A stretch of DNA of 64,000 nucleotides from Usnea hakonensis. Lineage: Eukaryota > Ascomycota > Lecanoromycetes > Lecanorales > Parmeliaceae. The notes under the pieces are model-generated. The model searched no databases and was not told the DNA's origin. It saw only the letters and a list, made by a program, of their open reading frames with translations. Where the stretch lies: the NCBI GenBank assembly GCA_013423325.1, contig BLJB01000269.1, positions 1 through 64,000 on the forward strand, in the 5' to 3' direction. Of the stretch, positions 32,500 through 43,708 are shown piece after piece (position 1 is the stretch's first letter; each line of letters starts with the position of its first letter). The position numbers were made by a program, and so were the translations under genes.

Positions 32500-34397
32500 G
32501 GGGCGCGTAGTACGCTAGAACAAGATCCGCTCATGACACTTTGAACTGTTGAAATGCTTTTCTTTTGTCTCAGAAAAGCAGAAGCGAAAAAGCTGATAAG
32601 TGATAAAGAAAATGATAGAGAACCTGCTTCCTGCTTTGGCTTCCTTATCAAAATAGTTGACGGGTTTCCTATAGCGGAGCAAGAGATCAAACGTCTTTGT
32701 TAGATAGAATGATCCGATTGGATCGTTAGCTTTATCCTCATACAAGAAACCTTCATGGACTTTGCGGCATTGATACGTCGCAGTTTGTCGCGCTGTCCTG
32801 CCCATTCGTTCAGACATTTCACTATTTGAAACGTACACACGCGAGCTCTTTACCGCCAAGAAAGAGCCTCGGAATCCTTAGCAGACTCTGATGCTCTCAC
32901 AAAGTACACTAACGAGGACCATCGAGCAATCTGAACAAGAGCCAGCAGCGAAATCTTGGGTTGTCATGATATTGTGGTAGGAGAAACGACGGACCTGCGT
33001 ATCATATAGATTGGTGATGGATAGGGTACTTAAGTAAAAGCAACTCGCCAGTAACACATCATGAGTAGGAGAAGGCGTCAGGTGAGGTTAGTATAGGTAT
33101 CAGGGCCCCTTGTAGTGCTGAAAAAGCGATATTGAGGCCCAATACGGTACGACGAGCTCGCTAATGTGCTTCGGAGATGACATGATTTGAAAACACCTTT
33201 TTAACTAAATTTTGTTTGAAAACAGTCATCCTACAGCGCACCAGCGGCCTGTGTATTCAATTCAGGCAACGAGGGTGTGATATAATACGTTTCTGTTCGG
33301 GCCGCAACCTTTCAACCGAACGCGTTCGAGTACATCGAATGGCGGTCTCATTAAATTGTTCCTCAGCAACGGGGGAAGACTACAGTGACCGGGGACTAGC
33401 GTCTAGGGCGTAGGGAACACAAAGGAGGACTGACGGAAAGTAGAGAATCGGCGAAGTTTAAACGGCTGCGCTGTTACGTGAATCCGATGGCAGTGAATCT
33501 GTCCCAAGAGAATGAGCTCCACTTCCTGGTCGATATTGTTCATCCTGGTGTTGTCGTTATCCTAGCGCTGAGGCCGGATTTTGGGTGGCTTAGTCGATTG
33601 AACGAACACGTTCAAGATTTGGACTACGCGGAACCAACTCCGTAGTAGTCAGCCAGCACTGCAGTACCAAAAGGTAGCCAAAGTCGCGGAAGAGAATTAG
33701 ACTGACAGCGCAAATAATTCTGACAAACGCTTACCTCTTAGGTTCCCTTTTTTTTCCCCTTTTGTAGAGTTATGGAAGACGGAAGTCATCCGTAGATTCG
33801 TCACGTCCAGGACTTAGTCGGAGGTCGCAAATCGGCCATGCTCGGTGCGTACCTTAAATGGCAGCTAAATGGCGCCGATGACGACCGGCTCTCCTTAGCA
33901 TCGAGGATCGCAAGCCTATCACCTGTAACAGGGAGACGAGCAGAATTCCTATACTTATGTCGATCTCCTCTATTACGCAATTCATACGCCGAATGATGCA
34001 CTTTATGCAGCTGATGAGGTGTCCACCCCAAGTTGCGCATACAAGTATGCCGCTCCCATAACACTGGTCTGTTGTACCGGCGAATCGGCTCTCAGTCTAT
34101 GCACTGAGATTCGCCTTCTCCTAAAACCCAATACTAGCCGTTTTATCATTTCAAGTAATGAGGTCAGGCAGTACCTACGATACCAAGATAATAAGCGAAT
34201 GTCTCCGATCATGGCTCAACACCTTTGTCAGAACTTGCTCGCATTTGCGAATGAACTTTCTCAAGGATAAAAGGGCCTCCGGTTCTCTCATGCACTCATA
34301 CAAACACAATCGGAAAATCGAGCCCTATTCGCAAACGCAGATCCTCAATAGCAATAATTCGTGATCGCAAAATCACCTCTGATCCCCAACCACAAAC
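32500..34397. other. intergenic, no supported gene
   Basis: The largest frame (32515-32859, minus, 114 codons) has no recognisable motif and no neighbouring exon. Nothing else stands out. Confidence 0.4.
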
Positions 34398-34895
34398 ATG
34401 ACCACCACAGCAACTCTTCGTCATCAAGAGGGGGGGTTCAAAATCCCCGCGTGGGTGGCGCCCGATGTTTCAAGCCTACTTCATGTGGACAGGTCCGAGG
34501 TAGACTTTGGCTCCTCCGTAATCTCGAAGATCTCCTTGCCGCCCGGCGCGCTGTTCGCACGAATCACGAGCGTCACATACTCTCCTGGTCGCTCGTACTC
34601 TTCGGTCCAAGCTACCCGTGACGCTGAAATCGAGCTCAACTCAGACCTCGTCTTCATCAACCATTCGTGTGACCCGTCGCTAGAGTTTGACATGACAAGG
34701 CTTGAGGTGCGAGTTGTTCAACACCGTCCGTTGCGAAAGGGGGACGAGCTGTCTTTCTTCTATCCTAGCACCGAGTGGGATATGGCTCAGCCCTTTGATT
34801 GTGGGTGTGGAGCGTCGGAGGTAGTTTGTTTGAAAAGGATCATAGGAGCTAAGATAGTTGACGAAAAGATTCTGAGGCGTTACTGGCTTAACTAG
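34398..34895 (+). CDS. short SET-domain protein
   Basis: A single-exon 165-aa protein that contains the C-terminal core of a SET domain. FINHSCDPSLEFD (about residues 87-99) supplies the NHSCDP cofactor/knot motif. RPLRKGDELSFFYPSTEWDM (about 110-130) supplies the GDEL-x-FFY motif with the catalytic Tyr region. FDCGCGASEVVC (about 133-145) is a post-SET-like Cys cluster. Short SET proteins of this type are widespread in ascomycetes. They may methylate protein lysines, but substrates are unknown. The N terminus replaces the usual SET-N with a brief segment (DRSEVDFGSSVISK), so it is a minimal SET protein. The ATG at 34398 is the first in frame. Confidence 0.8.
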   Translation: MTTTATLRHQEGGFKIPAWVAPDVSSLLHVDRSEVDFGSSVISKISLPPGALFARITSVTYSPGRSYSSVQATRDAEIELNSDLVFINHSCDPSLEFDMTRLEVRVVQHRPLRKGDELSFFYPSTEWDMAQPFDCGCGASEVVCLKRIIGAKIVDEKILRRYWLN

Positions 34896-36191
34896 CATAT
34901 TGAGGAGTTGCTGGCAGAACGGTCTCAAAAGAGGCAGTGAAGTATATTTATGCTTGGCGGTATATTCATGAAGACTTCAACCAAATGTGTTTAGAGACAA
35001 AGGCTCAACTTCACCTATCATAGATAAGGTATCCTACCTTAGTTTACCCAACGTACATTACGCTAAGTACAAGACCACATATGACAACTCAATCTTATGC
35101 TTCGTTATACTCTTAAACAGTAATCTGACATTAATAATCCTCACCTCCATAAGATGGACGCAAGGTGCCTCCATGCAAAAGATCACTGGACAGCGGCAAC
35201 TTATGTCTCCTTGTGAGAGATAAGTCTCCCAAAACAACCTCAGGGTAGTCCCGTCTTCTGCTTACGCGTCGAAAACAGAGGTGCAACACACTGCACTGGA
35301 GTGGAGCCATTCAAGTAAGACTAGCAGCTACAACAAAGAACAAAGGCTTCCACAAAAGCTCCCACTTCTATCGTCATCCCGTGTGTTCCATTGCGAACCC
35401 AAGACGCCAACAGTGCAAAAAGATTTCATAGTACACCCGCGATTTTCGTCTGTTCAACTTTTCGGTAAATTTGCCACGAGGCTCTTGTCACGCGGACAGG
35501 TGTGCCGGATGCTTTGTAGCCTATCGAAATTGAGATAAACGGGAGGAAGTGAGTCTTATGCGCCATCCAGTTTCGAGACGAAACACAAATGCCAAGTACG
35601 GATGTACCCAAGAAGGATTTTTTTTTTCGCGCGCCTCTAGCGCTTCCAATGACTTTGAGGCTTCAGACACGGCCAATGGGCGGCAATCGCGAATAGTTCC
35701 AGATCTGATGCATTAGCCAGCAGATGAAACACCCCACGTTTACTTTCCGTTGGGGCTGAGTGAGTTCCAGGCAAAGATTAGATCCAGAAGCTGTTTATTC
35801 TCTGGGTGGTTTCCATCTTTCAGCCTTCGCGCTGTGTGCCGAGTTTTACCGTGAGAGCTCCACTATCTTTAACAACTTCCCACCCTGAAGCTTAGGCCAC
35901 GGCGGAGACGGCACGGCTTTGTTTTCTTTTCAGCGGCCAGTATGTCTCTCTCTGGGCTATTAATCAAACAGGATGGACGCTTGGCTTGTGTCTTAGGATT
36001 ACGCGTCATCCATATCGGGGCCATCTATTTAGAGCCGTCTCTTCTCACTACTTCATGATCTTTCTTCTCTGTTCATTTTGCTGCTCTACTCCATTTTCCC
36101 AAATAGGCACTGTCTTTTCACTTTAAGCTCATTCTTTTGTTTTGCTGTCATTCTTTACTAAAAAATTGAGTGCTCGCATCTAGATTGTAAG
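34896..36191. other. intergenic, promoter region of the GH30 gene
   Basis: No coding signal. A poly-T run lies at about 35620. The last 200 bp are C/T-rich with a TATTTAG-type box near 36023, consistent with a fungal promoter for the downstream secreted enzyme. Confidence 0.45.
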
Positions 36192-38223
36192 ATGAACACC
36201 AGTCTCTACTTCTTTATAGCGTCATTTCTAGTCGTCGACGCAAAAATTTCACTTCTAGGAAAGAATGGCCTTCCTTCCACCCCAGCAAGTGTGACAGGAT
36301 TGACACCGTTGGGAAACGCTGCAGTGTGGAATGAAGCCGTTACTATAGACGCTGCGGGTAACTTGACCAGCGGAACAACCAACCGATACTTTTATTCGCA
36401 AATTGCGTATTGGCAATCTCTTGAGAACAATAGTGACAGCTATCTCTCGGGCTTACCCAATCCTAATGCTGGAGCATCAGTGTCTCAAGTACTACAGGAC
36501 TTACGATTGTACCCAGTGCGCTTCGATCAGGCGCAAGCTTCTGATCCGAAACAAACCTCGAGTGAGTGAAGCCCAGAATGTACCAACTTTTCGGCTAATG
36601 GTCGATGCCGCAGTCGTAATCACACCGATTCCTCAACAAACTATCAAGTCTTTTGGCGCATCAGGCGCTTGGTGGCCCAACGACCTCAACTACTTCCCTT
36701 ACGCTCAACAACAAAATCTATCTCAGCTTTTGTTCTCAAAGGATTGGCTCTATCTTAGTGGCTACCGTTACAACATGGGCGCCAGCGGAGACCGGGACAG
36801 CAAGAATGTGACCACTCCTGGTATACCTTCAACCCGAGCGGTCCAGTCATTTATGAAGACTGATGGAACTTATGACTGGGAACGGGACGGCTGCGGCGTG
36901 AACTTTTTGCGAGCCGCCGAAGCAGCCAACGTGTCGTCCATCACATTTTTCGTGAATGCAGCTCCTTCTGGCCTAAACGCAACCTCCGCTACTTTGGCTC
37001 CCTGTGGCGGGAGTCTTGAACCGACTGCAATACCGGCGTTCGTCAACTACATTGAAACAGTTCTAGCGTACTGGGCCGGTCAAGGCATCACGATTGATTA
37101 TATCTCACCCATGAACGAGCCGGATGACTCATTTTCCAGCTGCGGACAAGAAGGAATGGCAGTGTCAAAAACCCTTCGAACGACTGTATTCCAACAACTT
37201 CGAGCAGCATTGACAGTCTCAACCTCAGCCGCCGTCAAAGGCGTGAAGATCATGGGCGATGAAACAAGCCAAATTGCCAGTGAAGCGCTCGAGAACTACG
37301 GCAACTGGTTGCCGGACTCCCTCAAAGGCCAATACATTGACGCGATAGCTGTCCACATGTACGATTGGCCCGATGACGCGACACTTTTGAACTACGGACA
37401 GCTGATCAAAAACTCCTCGGCCGGAGCCTCCCCCCCACCAATCAGGATGACGGAAATCTCATCTTTCCAATCCGCCTCCGGGATGCATCGCGGATGGGGA
37501 TGGACCGGACCAGCCGCAATGAGCTCGCAATACGACCCCACCATGGATAGTGCCCTTGACATGGCACGCATGATCTGGCAATGGCTGACGCTTGTGAACG
37601 CCGAGTCCTTCGACTGGTGGACCGCCGTCAGCACCATGATGGCCTGCTCCCCAAGCACAAATGCTGACTGCGCGACCATTGCCAGGAATGGCAGTGGCTG
37701 GAATGACGCGCTCATCTATATAGACGGCAACTACCCCACCACGAAAAACTACAACTTCTACCTGACCAAGCGCTTCTGGGTCTACCGCCACTTCACAAAC
37801 TTTATCCGGCCCGGTTCCGTGCGATACGATATTCCCAACGAGGTACTTCCCTACGGCACCGTTGCGGTGGCATCCATGGGTACGAACAACGTTTGGCAAG
37901 CCACCTTTATCAACCGCAATGATACCGCTCAAGTTGTCACCATGAAGTTACCGGGATCAGCGGCAAAGATAGAAGGACTGGTGCAGACAACTGACGGTGT
38001 GGATTGGGGGAATGTAGTATGGCCAAAAGTGGCTTCGAACAATGACATTTCGTTGACGTTGCCAGCGCGCGGGGTGTTGACGGTGCAATTCAGTGTCTCG
38101 GGACCACTGAGTGGGAGATCGGCTGCGGCTCGTGGCGAGGGGCTGGAGACCCGTCATGCATCGAAAACACGTCGGAGCGGAAGGTATGGTAGGCGGCATG
38201 ATAGGGGTAACTCCCAAGACTGA
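36192..38223 (+). CDS. GH30-type secreted glycoside hydrolase (endo-beta-1,6-galactanase-like)
   Basis: Two exons, 36192-36561 and 36614-38223, joined by a 52-nt intron (GTGAGT...GCAG), give about 660 aa. The first residues (MNTSLYFFIASFLVVDA) form a signal peptide. The catalytic domain starts near TIKSFGASGAWWPNDL. SPMNEPDDSFSS contains the acid/base Glu (NEP), and IRMTEISSF the probable nucleophile Glu, as in clan GH-A family 30. A C-terminal beta-domain follows (ATFINRNDTAQVVTMKLPG ... LPARGVLTVQF). It probably attacks plant arabinogalactan or related beta-1,6-linked galactan outside the cell. The last ~35 residues are an Arg/Gly-rich tail not usual for the family. Confidence 0.85.
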
Positions 38224-39240
38224 GTACCCTCGGTAGCAGAGAACTAGAATAAGATGATCCCGTCCCCTTTCGCTTCACACTTAGAAATCGAGAAGTCAGT
38301 CACTGGAGCAGGACTTCGTGACAGGACGGGACGGGGTCTTCATCCATGTAAATAGCTCTAGCAATACATAACCCCAACATACTCACACCCTTTTCAGATT
38401 GCCTCGAAGACTAGCACAATTTCAACGACCTACCTCCTATTCCTACTCAAAAAGTGCTACGATCCCTGACCATATACCCTAACCCAGCCTCACGCAATGC
38501 CTCCTTCAACTAACCGCTAGAAGCCAATCCTCCAAACCCCGCGAGCCTTCCTCACCTGTACCCTACATAACAGACTCCGCAACCTCAACCTCCTTGGCAA
38601 AGACCAAAACTTCAAGAGAAGAACGATCCACAAGACCAGCTCGAATTAGTAAGCCCGTGATTGCCTCGAGATATCGACCCTACAGACACCACAACCCCCT
38701 TTCCTTCTCCACCCACAGAACCTAAAGCTTCTCACAGAATCTGCGAGTTGACCACAGCGTATCCTCGTATAAGCCAACAGAGACCTAAGTGACTAAGAGC
38801 TGACTCGGAGCTTCTTAAACCGCTTCTCCGAACACTGCGAGCGATGCTGCTCGTATGCTGTGCATGTTTCCAGCAACGTCTGTAGCACATAAAGGGTTTT
38901 GGACCCGAATTGCAGGGTTAGGGAGTATCGCTTAGAGCAGGGGTGATTGGTGATGATTCGCGGCAGCTCTGAGGTCCTAACATTAGCGCTTCTTCTTATG
39001 ATGTTCATCGAAGGTCAGTAGAGCGATCTCCTGTCGAAGCATTCTAGAAACCCTATATCGACGTTCACAACTTCTCCGAGGGTCGATATTCAATTTTTAT
39101 GTATCAAATTTTGGCTCTACGTAAGTCGCCGGACTCGCCCACTTCAACAGCTGATCCTCATTTTCGCTATAAAAAGCAGCGAATATCTCTCCACTGCAAC
39201 TTTGTGGCCTAGATAACGCTGATGTGAAGCTATTCTCGTT
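38224..39240. other. intergenic, no gene seen
   Basis: Compositionally ordinary 3' flank of the GH30 gene, C-rich around 38470-38760. The minus-strand frame at 38793-39008 has no recognisable feature. Confidence 0.4.
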
Positions 39241-39245
39241 TTAGT

Positions 39246-39743
39246 TGATGATATATAATCCATTGCGGATATTTTAGAAGCTCGTGCCAAGGAGTCAAGA
39301 AAGAAGGGAGACTTCCAACGCCAGGGGTAACCTTTGCGGAAGAACGGATGACCCTCAAAGACAATGAAGCATTGAAATGGGTCCCAGTTGTGGATGACGA
39401 GCGGGCGACATATGTCGAAACCATCAACCTTTTTCTGATACTCAAGGATAGATCTCCGAGTCTAGGTAAACAGAGTCGGAAGATTATCGTATCTAAGAAA
39501 TTGGCCAAGAAATAAAAACAGGTAACAACACAACCTGGGAAAAGAGCCGATATCAATGTCTGACTGAAAGAGATATCCGAGATCAAGCACCCTGTCTTCT
39601 GCCGACTGTTGCTCTCGTATCCAGGTCTGCTACCAGCCGCAATCCGAGCTGATAGCGTCAAAAAGTCCATGGACGATGTACATGTCAAGGATGAGGATGT
39701 AGGAGATACATTCCTGAAAATGGAGATTCCGAGTAGGCGCTAA
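39246..39743 (+). pseudogene. possible coding remnant, family unknown
   Basis: Two plus-strand stretches have protein-like composition. One (about 39260-39515) reads VTFAEERMTLKDNEALKW ... ERATYVETINLFLILKDR and stops at a TAA. The other (about 39570-39743) reads KHPVFCRLLLSYPGLLPAA and ends SRR-stop. No ATG opens the first, and the join between them is unclear. This could be the tail of a broken gene or a small spliced gene. The opposite-strand 152-codon frame here is less protein-like. Confidence 0.25.
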
Positions 39744-39954
39744 AGAGGCGATCCTCTCCTGATTGGTCGACAGTCCCCCTCCTCTGGCTTACTAAGGGAA
39801 TGAGGTGCATAAGGTAGGCGCTAGGCCTACGTCACATGAAAACGAATACGACAGATCGCCCTAGCACTCGCTCCCATGGCGCCAATCACCGGTCCAGCCT
39901 GAGACCCGGCAGCCCGTCACCGGGGGTGAGTGCATAAGATTTCTGTCCTTTCGG

Positions 39955-40025
39955 CTAAGTAAGGTACCTAAGTACCTCTTCTACCTACCTTACCTTATCT
40001 TACCTTACTTTACCCTCCCTTACTT
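39955..40025 (+). promoter_or_regulatory. TTACC/TACCT-rich promoter tract of the MFS gene
   Basis: A run of imperfect TACCT/TTACC pentamers, followed by CTT and CTC trinucleotide runs at 40045-40095, precedes the ATG at 40124. Pyrimidine tracts are typical of TATA-less fungal promoters near the transcription start. No TATA box was seen. Confidence 0.4.
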
Positions 40026-40123
40026 TATTGAACGCACCCAAACCTTTTTTCTTCTTCTTCTTCTTCCTCCACCTCCTCCTCCTCCTCCTCTTATTATCTT
40101 TCTCTTCCCCACTCCGCCCAAAC

Positions 40124-42046
40124 ATGGAGCATTCTCCCACCTCGGACTCTTCCCATACTTCTCCTCCTGCACAAGATGTTGAGAGCGTCGTAAAGAATGA
40201 GAATGCCTCAGGCCAAGATGCCGCCAAAGAAAACGATGGCAATGGCGATGGCGAGCACCGTTACGACTATCCTACAGGCCTCAAGCTTGCCTCGATCCTG
40301 GCGGGCGCCACCATGGCATACTATCTCCTTTTCCTCGACCTGGCCATCATTTCCACCGCAACGCCCGCCATTACTACCGAATTCAACGCCTTGATAGACA
40401 TCGGCTGGTACTCGGGTGCCTATCAACTGGCAAGCGCTGCCTTCCAGCCACTGAGTGGCAAGATCTACACCTATTTCTCCCTCAAGGTATGTCGACTGCC
40501 GCCCCTGTACTCCGCTCGCTTGACTGAGCCGAAATTCCCCCAGTGGACCTTTCTCACCTTCTTCTTCGTCTTTGAGCTGGGTTCGGCCATATGCGGTGCG
40601 GCACAATCGTCACCCATGTTCATTATTGGCCGCGCCATCGCCGGCCTTGGTTCTTCCGGTCTGTTTACTGGCTGTCTTACCACCGTCGCCAATTGCGTCC
40701 CAAAAGAGCGGCGGCCCTTGTTTCAGGCAATCAACATAGGTATTGGCCAGCTTGGTCTTGCGTGCGGCCCCATCGTTGGAGGTGCCTTCACAACCGGCGT
40801 CTCATGGAGATGGTGCTTCTACGTCAACCTACCCATCGGTGCTGTCGTTGGCCTCTGCCTCATCTTCAATCGAGTGCCAGAGGCAACTGTCAAGCCTCCC
40901 TGGCGCCAGGTTCTCGGCACCGCCGTCAAGTCGCTAGACCTGGTCGGATTTGCCCTCGTTAGCCCGGCTGCGATTATGCTTTTGTTAGCCCTCGAGTATG
41001 GCGGCAACCAGTATGCCTGGGACAGCTCGGTCGTCATTGGCCTACTATGCGGAGCCGCTGCTGTCTTTGCGCTCTTTTTATTCTGGGAACACCGAGAAGG
41101 GGACGGTGCAATGATCCCGTTTGCCTTTCTTAGGAGCCCTATCGTCCGAGCAGCAGCATTGACGCAATTCTTTTCCCTCGGCGGCGTTCTCATCGGCGAC
41201 TTTTACCTCGCCATATATTTCCAGACCATCAACAATAATTCGGCTCTGATGAGCGGCGTGCATTTGCTTCCGGTAACCCTGGGCCTGGTCATATTTACCT
41301 TCGTCACCGGCGGCTTGATACAAGTTACGGGCTACTATCTACCCTGGATTCTAGCGGGTAGTGCCATCGCAGCCGTTGGCTACGGACTCATGTCAATGCT
41401 GAGCCCCGCAACTACCTTCGGGCAATGGTTCGGCTACTTATGCGTCTACGGCATCGGTAGCGGCTTGGGAAATTCAGGTGTAAGTTGCTTCAAATCAACT
41501 GCCGGGTCGTGCTCCAAATCTGACATCTCCCTACACATGTAGTCATTTATCGCCATCCAAAACCTCGTCCCCCTGAAACAGATCCCCACGGCCATTGCGA
41601 TTGTCATATTCGGCCAGAACATAGGCGCCGCCGTTTGGGTTGTCGTCGGCAACGCCATCTTCAACAACACCCTGCGCAAAGAACTGACGCAGCGAGCGAC
41701 GCTCATCGGGCCCAGCCCCGATGTCATCATTGAGGCTGGTGCCCGCAACATCCGCGCCGCGGGTCTGACTCCCTCTGAACTCGCAGTGGTCCTGGTGGCC
41801 TATGGCAAGGCGATTGATCGGACCATGTATCTCGGCATTGCCGTTTTCGGCAGCGTCATGCTTGTTGCATGGGAAATGGGCTTCACGAACCTCAACAAGG
41901 TCAAGCGGCAAAAGGAGCTCAAGAACGATAGCACACCTGAGGAGGGAGTAGATGTCTCATCGGATGTCAAGTCTGTGGAGCAGGTGCGCACGCAAGCCGG
42001 GAGGTCTGGGAGCAGAACAAGAAATCTCAAGGGGCTTAGTGAATAA
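40124..42046 (+). CDS. MFS drug efflux transporter, DHA2 (14-helix) type
   Basis: Three exons, 40124-40486, 40544-41479 and 41543-42046. The first intron has a length divisible by three and no stop. The protein of about 600 aa has a polar N-terminal tail, then helix 1 (LASILAGATMAYYLLFLDLA). It also carries ATPAITTEF and WYSGAYQLASAAFQPLSGKI, the antiporter-family motif region. GRAIAGLGSSGLFTG (motif B) and GPIVGGAFTTGVSWRWCFYVNLP (motif C plus the DHA2 WRWCFYINLP signature) follow. Roughly 14 hydrophobic segments can be counted, and the C-terminal tail is basic. Close families export mycotoxins, drugs or amino-acid derivatives. No biosynthetic core enzyme lies next to it here, so the substrate is open. 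Confidence 0.9.
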
Positions 42047-42229
42047 AGCTAACCCGAAGGGGCTTAGCGAGGGCTTAGCAAGCGGGGTAGGGCTGAGGGA
42101 CTGAGGCAAATTTGCTCAGGATAAGTAAGTTATACTCTACTCTATCTCTCATTCATCTGCCCAAGGTATCAGGTTATCACTGGGTATACCATTCATTCAT
42201 CTTCAGCCATACTTCCAAAACACACACTC

Positions 42230-43708
42230 AACATCAACGGTGCCAGCTTCATTGACCAGCTACCAACAGAGGTCACCAGCAAGATTTGCTCTTACCTGCC
42301 TGCTGGCACTTCAGACATAGCCAACCTCCGCTTGGTCTCAGCCTTCTGGAAGAATGTAGCCACCCCAAGCCCGTTACCAATCGTACATCTGAAATTGTGA
42401 GTACATCTCCCATCATATGCATTCCGTCAAGTCCCACGACCCTGCAGTATGGGTCTACTGAAACAGAGCACCAAATTAGTAAAAGCCATATTGCTATTCA
42501 TGAGAGGCCACAAAGCTGTCGGTCAAAGTCCCAAAGTGGAAGAATAGTGGTTGATAAGTAGCGCGAGATGCTTTTTATTTTCGATGAATTTTTCATGTTG
42601 TTGAGAGCTCGTATGTTCTCGCGGGACGTTTGCTCCGGCACTTGTTCTGGCGCTGAATCTTTAGCCACGCTGATAGCTTTGAGCAACTCGCTGCTACTTC
42701 GAGACATCCGGTCATCAGTCAACATGTGACGCACCTCATCTACGAATCCGACATATTAGACCGCTACGAGTCTCAAGATGACTGGGAGTGCAACCTCGTC
42801 GGCGATTACACTACAGGAGCAATTACGAGACCAAGACTACGGTGTATTCATTATTTCAGAAGCCCTCAGCCATGTACCAAAATTGACGAGTATTTCCACA
42901 TCCTTCACTCTTAACCCTGAAGAACACCACCGTTACCTGGTAGGGCAATGGCGGACATGGTTACGACGTCCATTCGACAACCTTGGTTACGGCCAACCAA
43001 GGGGCACTTCTCAATTACGCTCGCTTCTTCTTGGTTACTACACTGCTGGAACACAGCTTACGAGACTCGAATTGGGCGATATCAATTGGCAGTTCCTGCA
43101 AAATGAGTCCGAGGAAAACATAAGAATGATGAACTGGTCTTTGCGCCATCTCCGCGAGCTCAACCTCAACATAACCCTTGAATACGATGTTTGCCATCAA
43201 GTTTATGATAGAAAATCTGAACAGTGAACTATACAACTTCACCAACGCAGCACCGATGCTTGAGAGTCTTTCAGTATCGATCAAGATTGGCCCACTAGAC
43301 TGTGTGACCGAGCTGAAGCACATTGTATTTGATCATCACTGGACAAATCTGAGGCGAGTCCACTTTGACATTTTTGCAACACAAGCGGACTTTGCGATCT
43401 TTTCCAGCCGCCATGCGCCCACTTTGAGACATTTCAGCCTCGAAAACGTCAAGCTACCCCATCAAGGCTCCTGGATATCAACCCTGGAGGGCACGCAAAA
43501 ATCACTAAGCTTGGACACTGCCAAGATGAGAGGTTTTCTCGCTTGCTTTAATCCACCCCAGCGCTGGTCCCATCACACATCCTGTTATCAAAATAGATTT
43601 AGTTCCCAAGGCGAAAGAAACCGTGACGCACTTTCAAAGTATCTCGTGTACGGAGGAACTTGCTCCTTCTTGGATGAGGAGAAACATCCTAACGAGGCGG
43701 GAACTTAG
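42230..43708 (+). CDS. F-box protein (possibly decayed or incompletely modelled)
   Basis: An F-box reads out at about 42245-42390: IDQLPTEVTSKICSYLPAG ... IANLRLVSAFWKNVATPSPL. It is followed by a GTGAGT donor. Downstream, FEQLAATSRHPVISQHVTHL (from about 42680) and IYESDILDRYESQDDWE match the segment after the F-box in many fungal F-box/LRR-type proteins. Further frames at 42778-43227 and 43178-43708 hold THLRRVHFD-like leucine-rich segments (LESLSVSIKIGPLD, APTLRHFSLENVKLP). I see no in-frame ATG before the F-box and could not close every junction, so it may be a pseudogene. F-box proteins recruit substrates to SCF ubiquitin ligases. Confidence 0.5.

Noticed and set aside
39230..39688. 152-codon minus-strand ORF
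   Set aside because: Its composition is not protein-like and it overlaps a more convincing plus-strand coding remnant.
40000..40242. Lys-rich minus-strand ORF
   Set aside because: It is the complement of the CTT/CTC promoter tract and the start of the MFS gene.
40124..42046. MFS pump as part of a secondary-metabolite cluster with the P450
   Set aside because: The P450 is a distant relic more than 30 kb away and no polyketide, peptide or terpene synthase is present.
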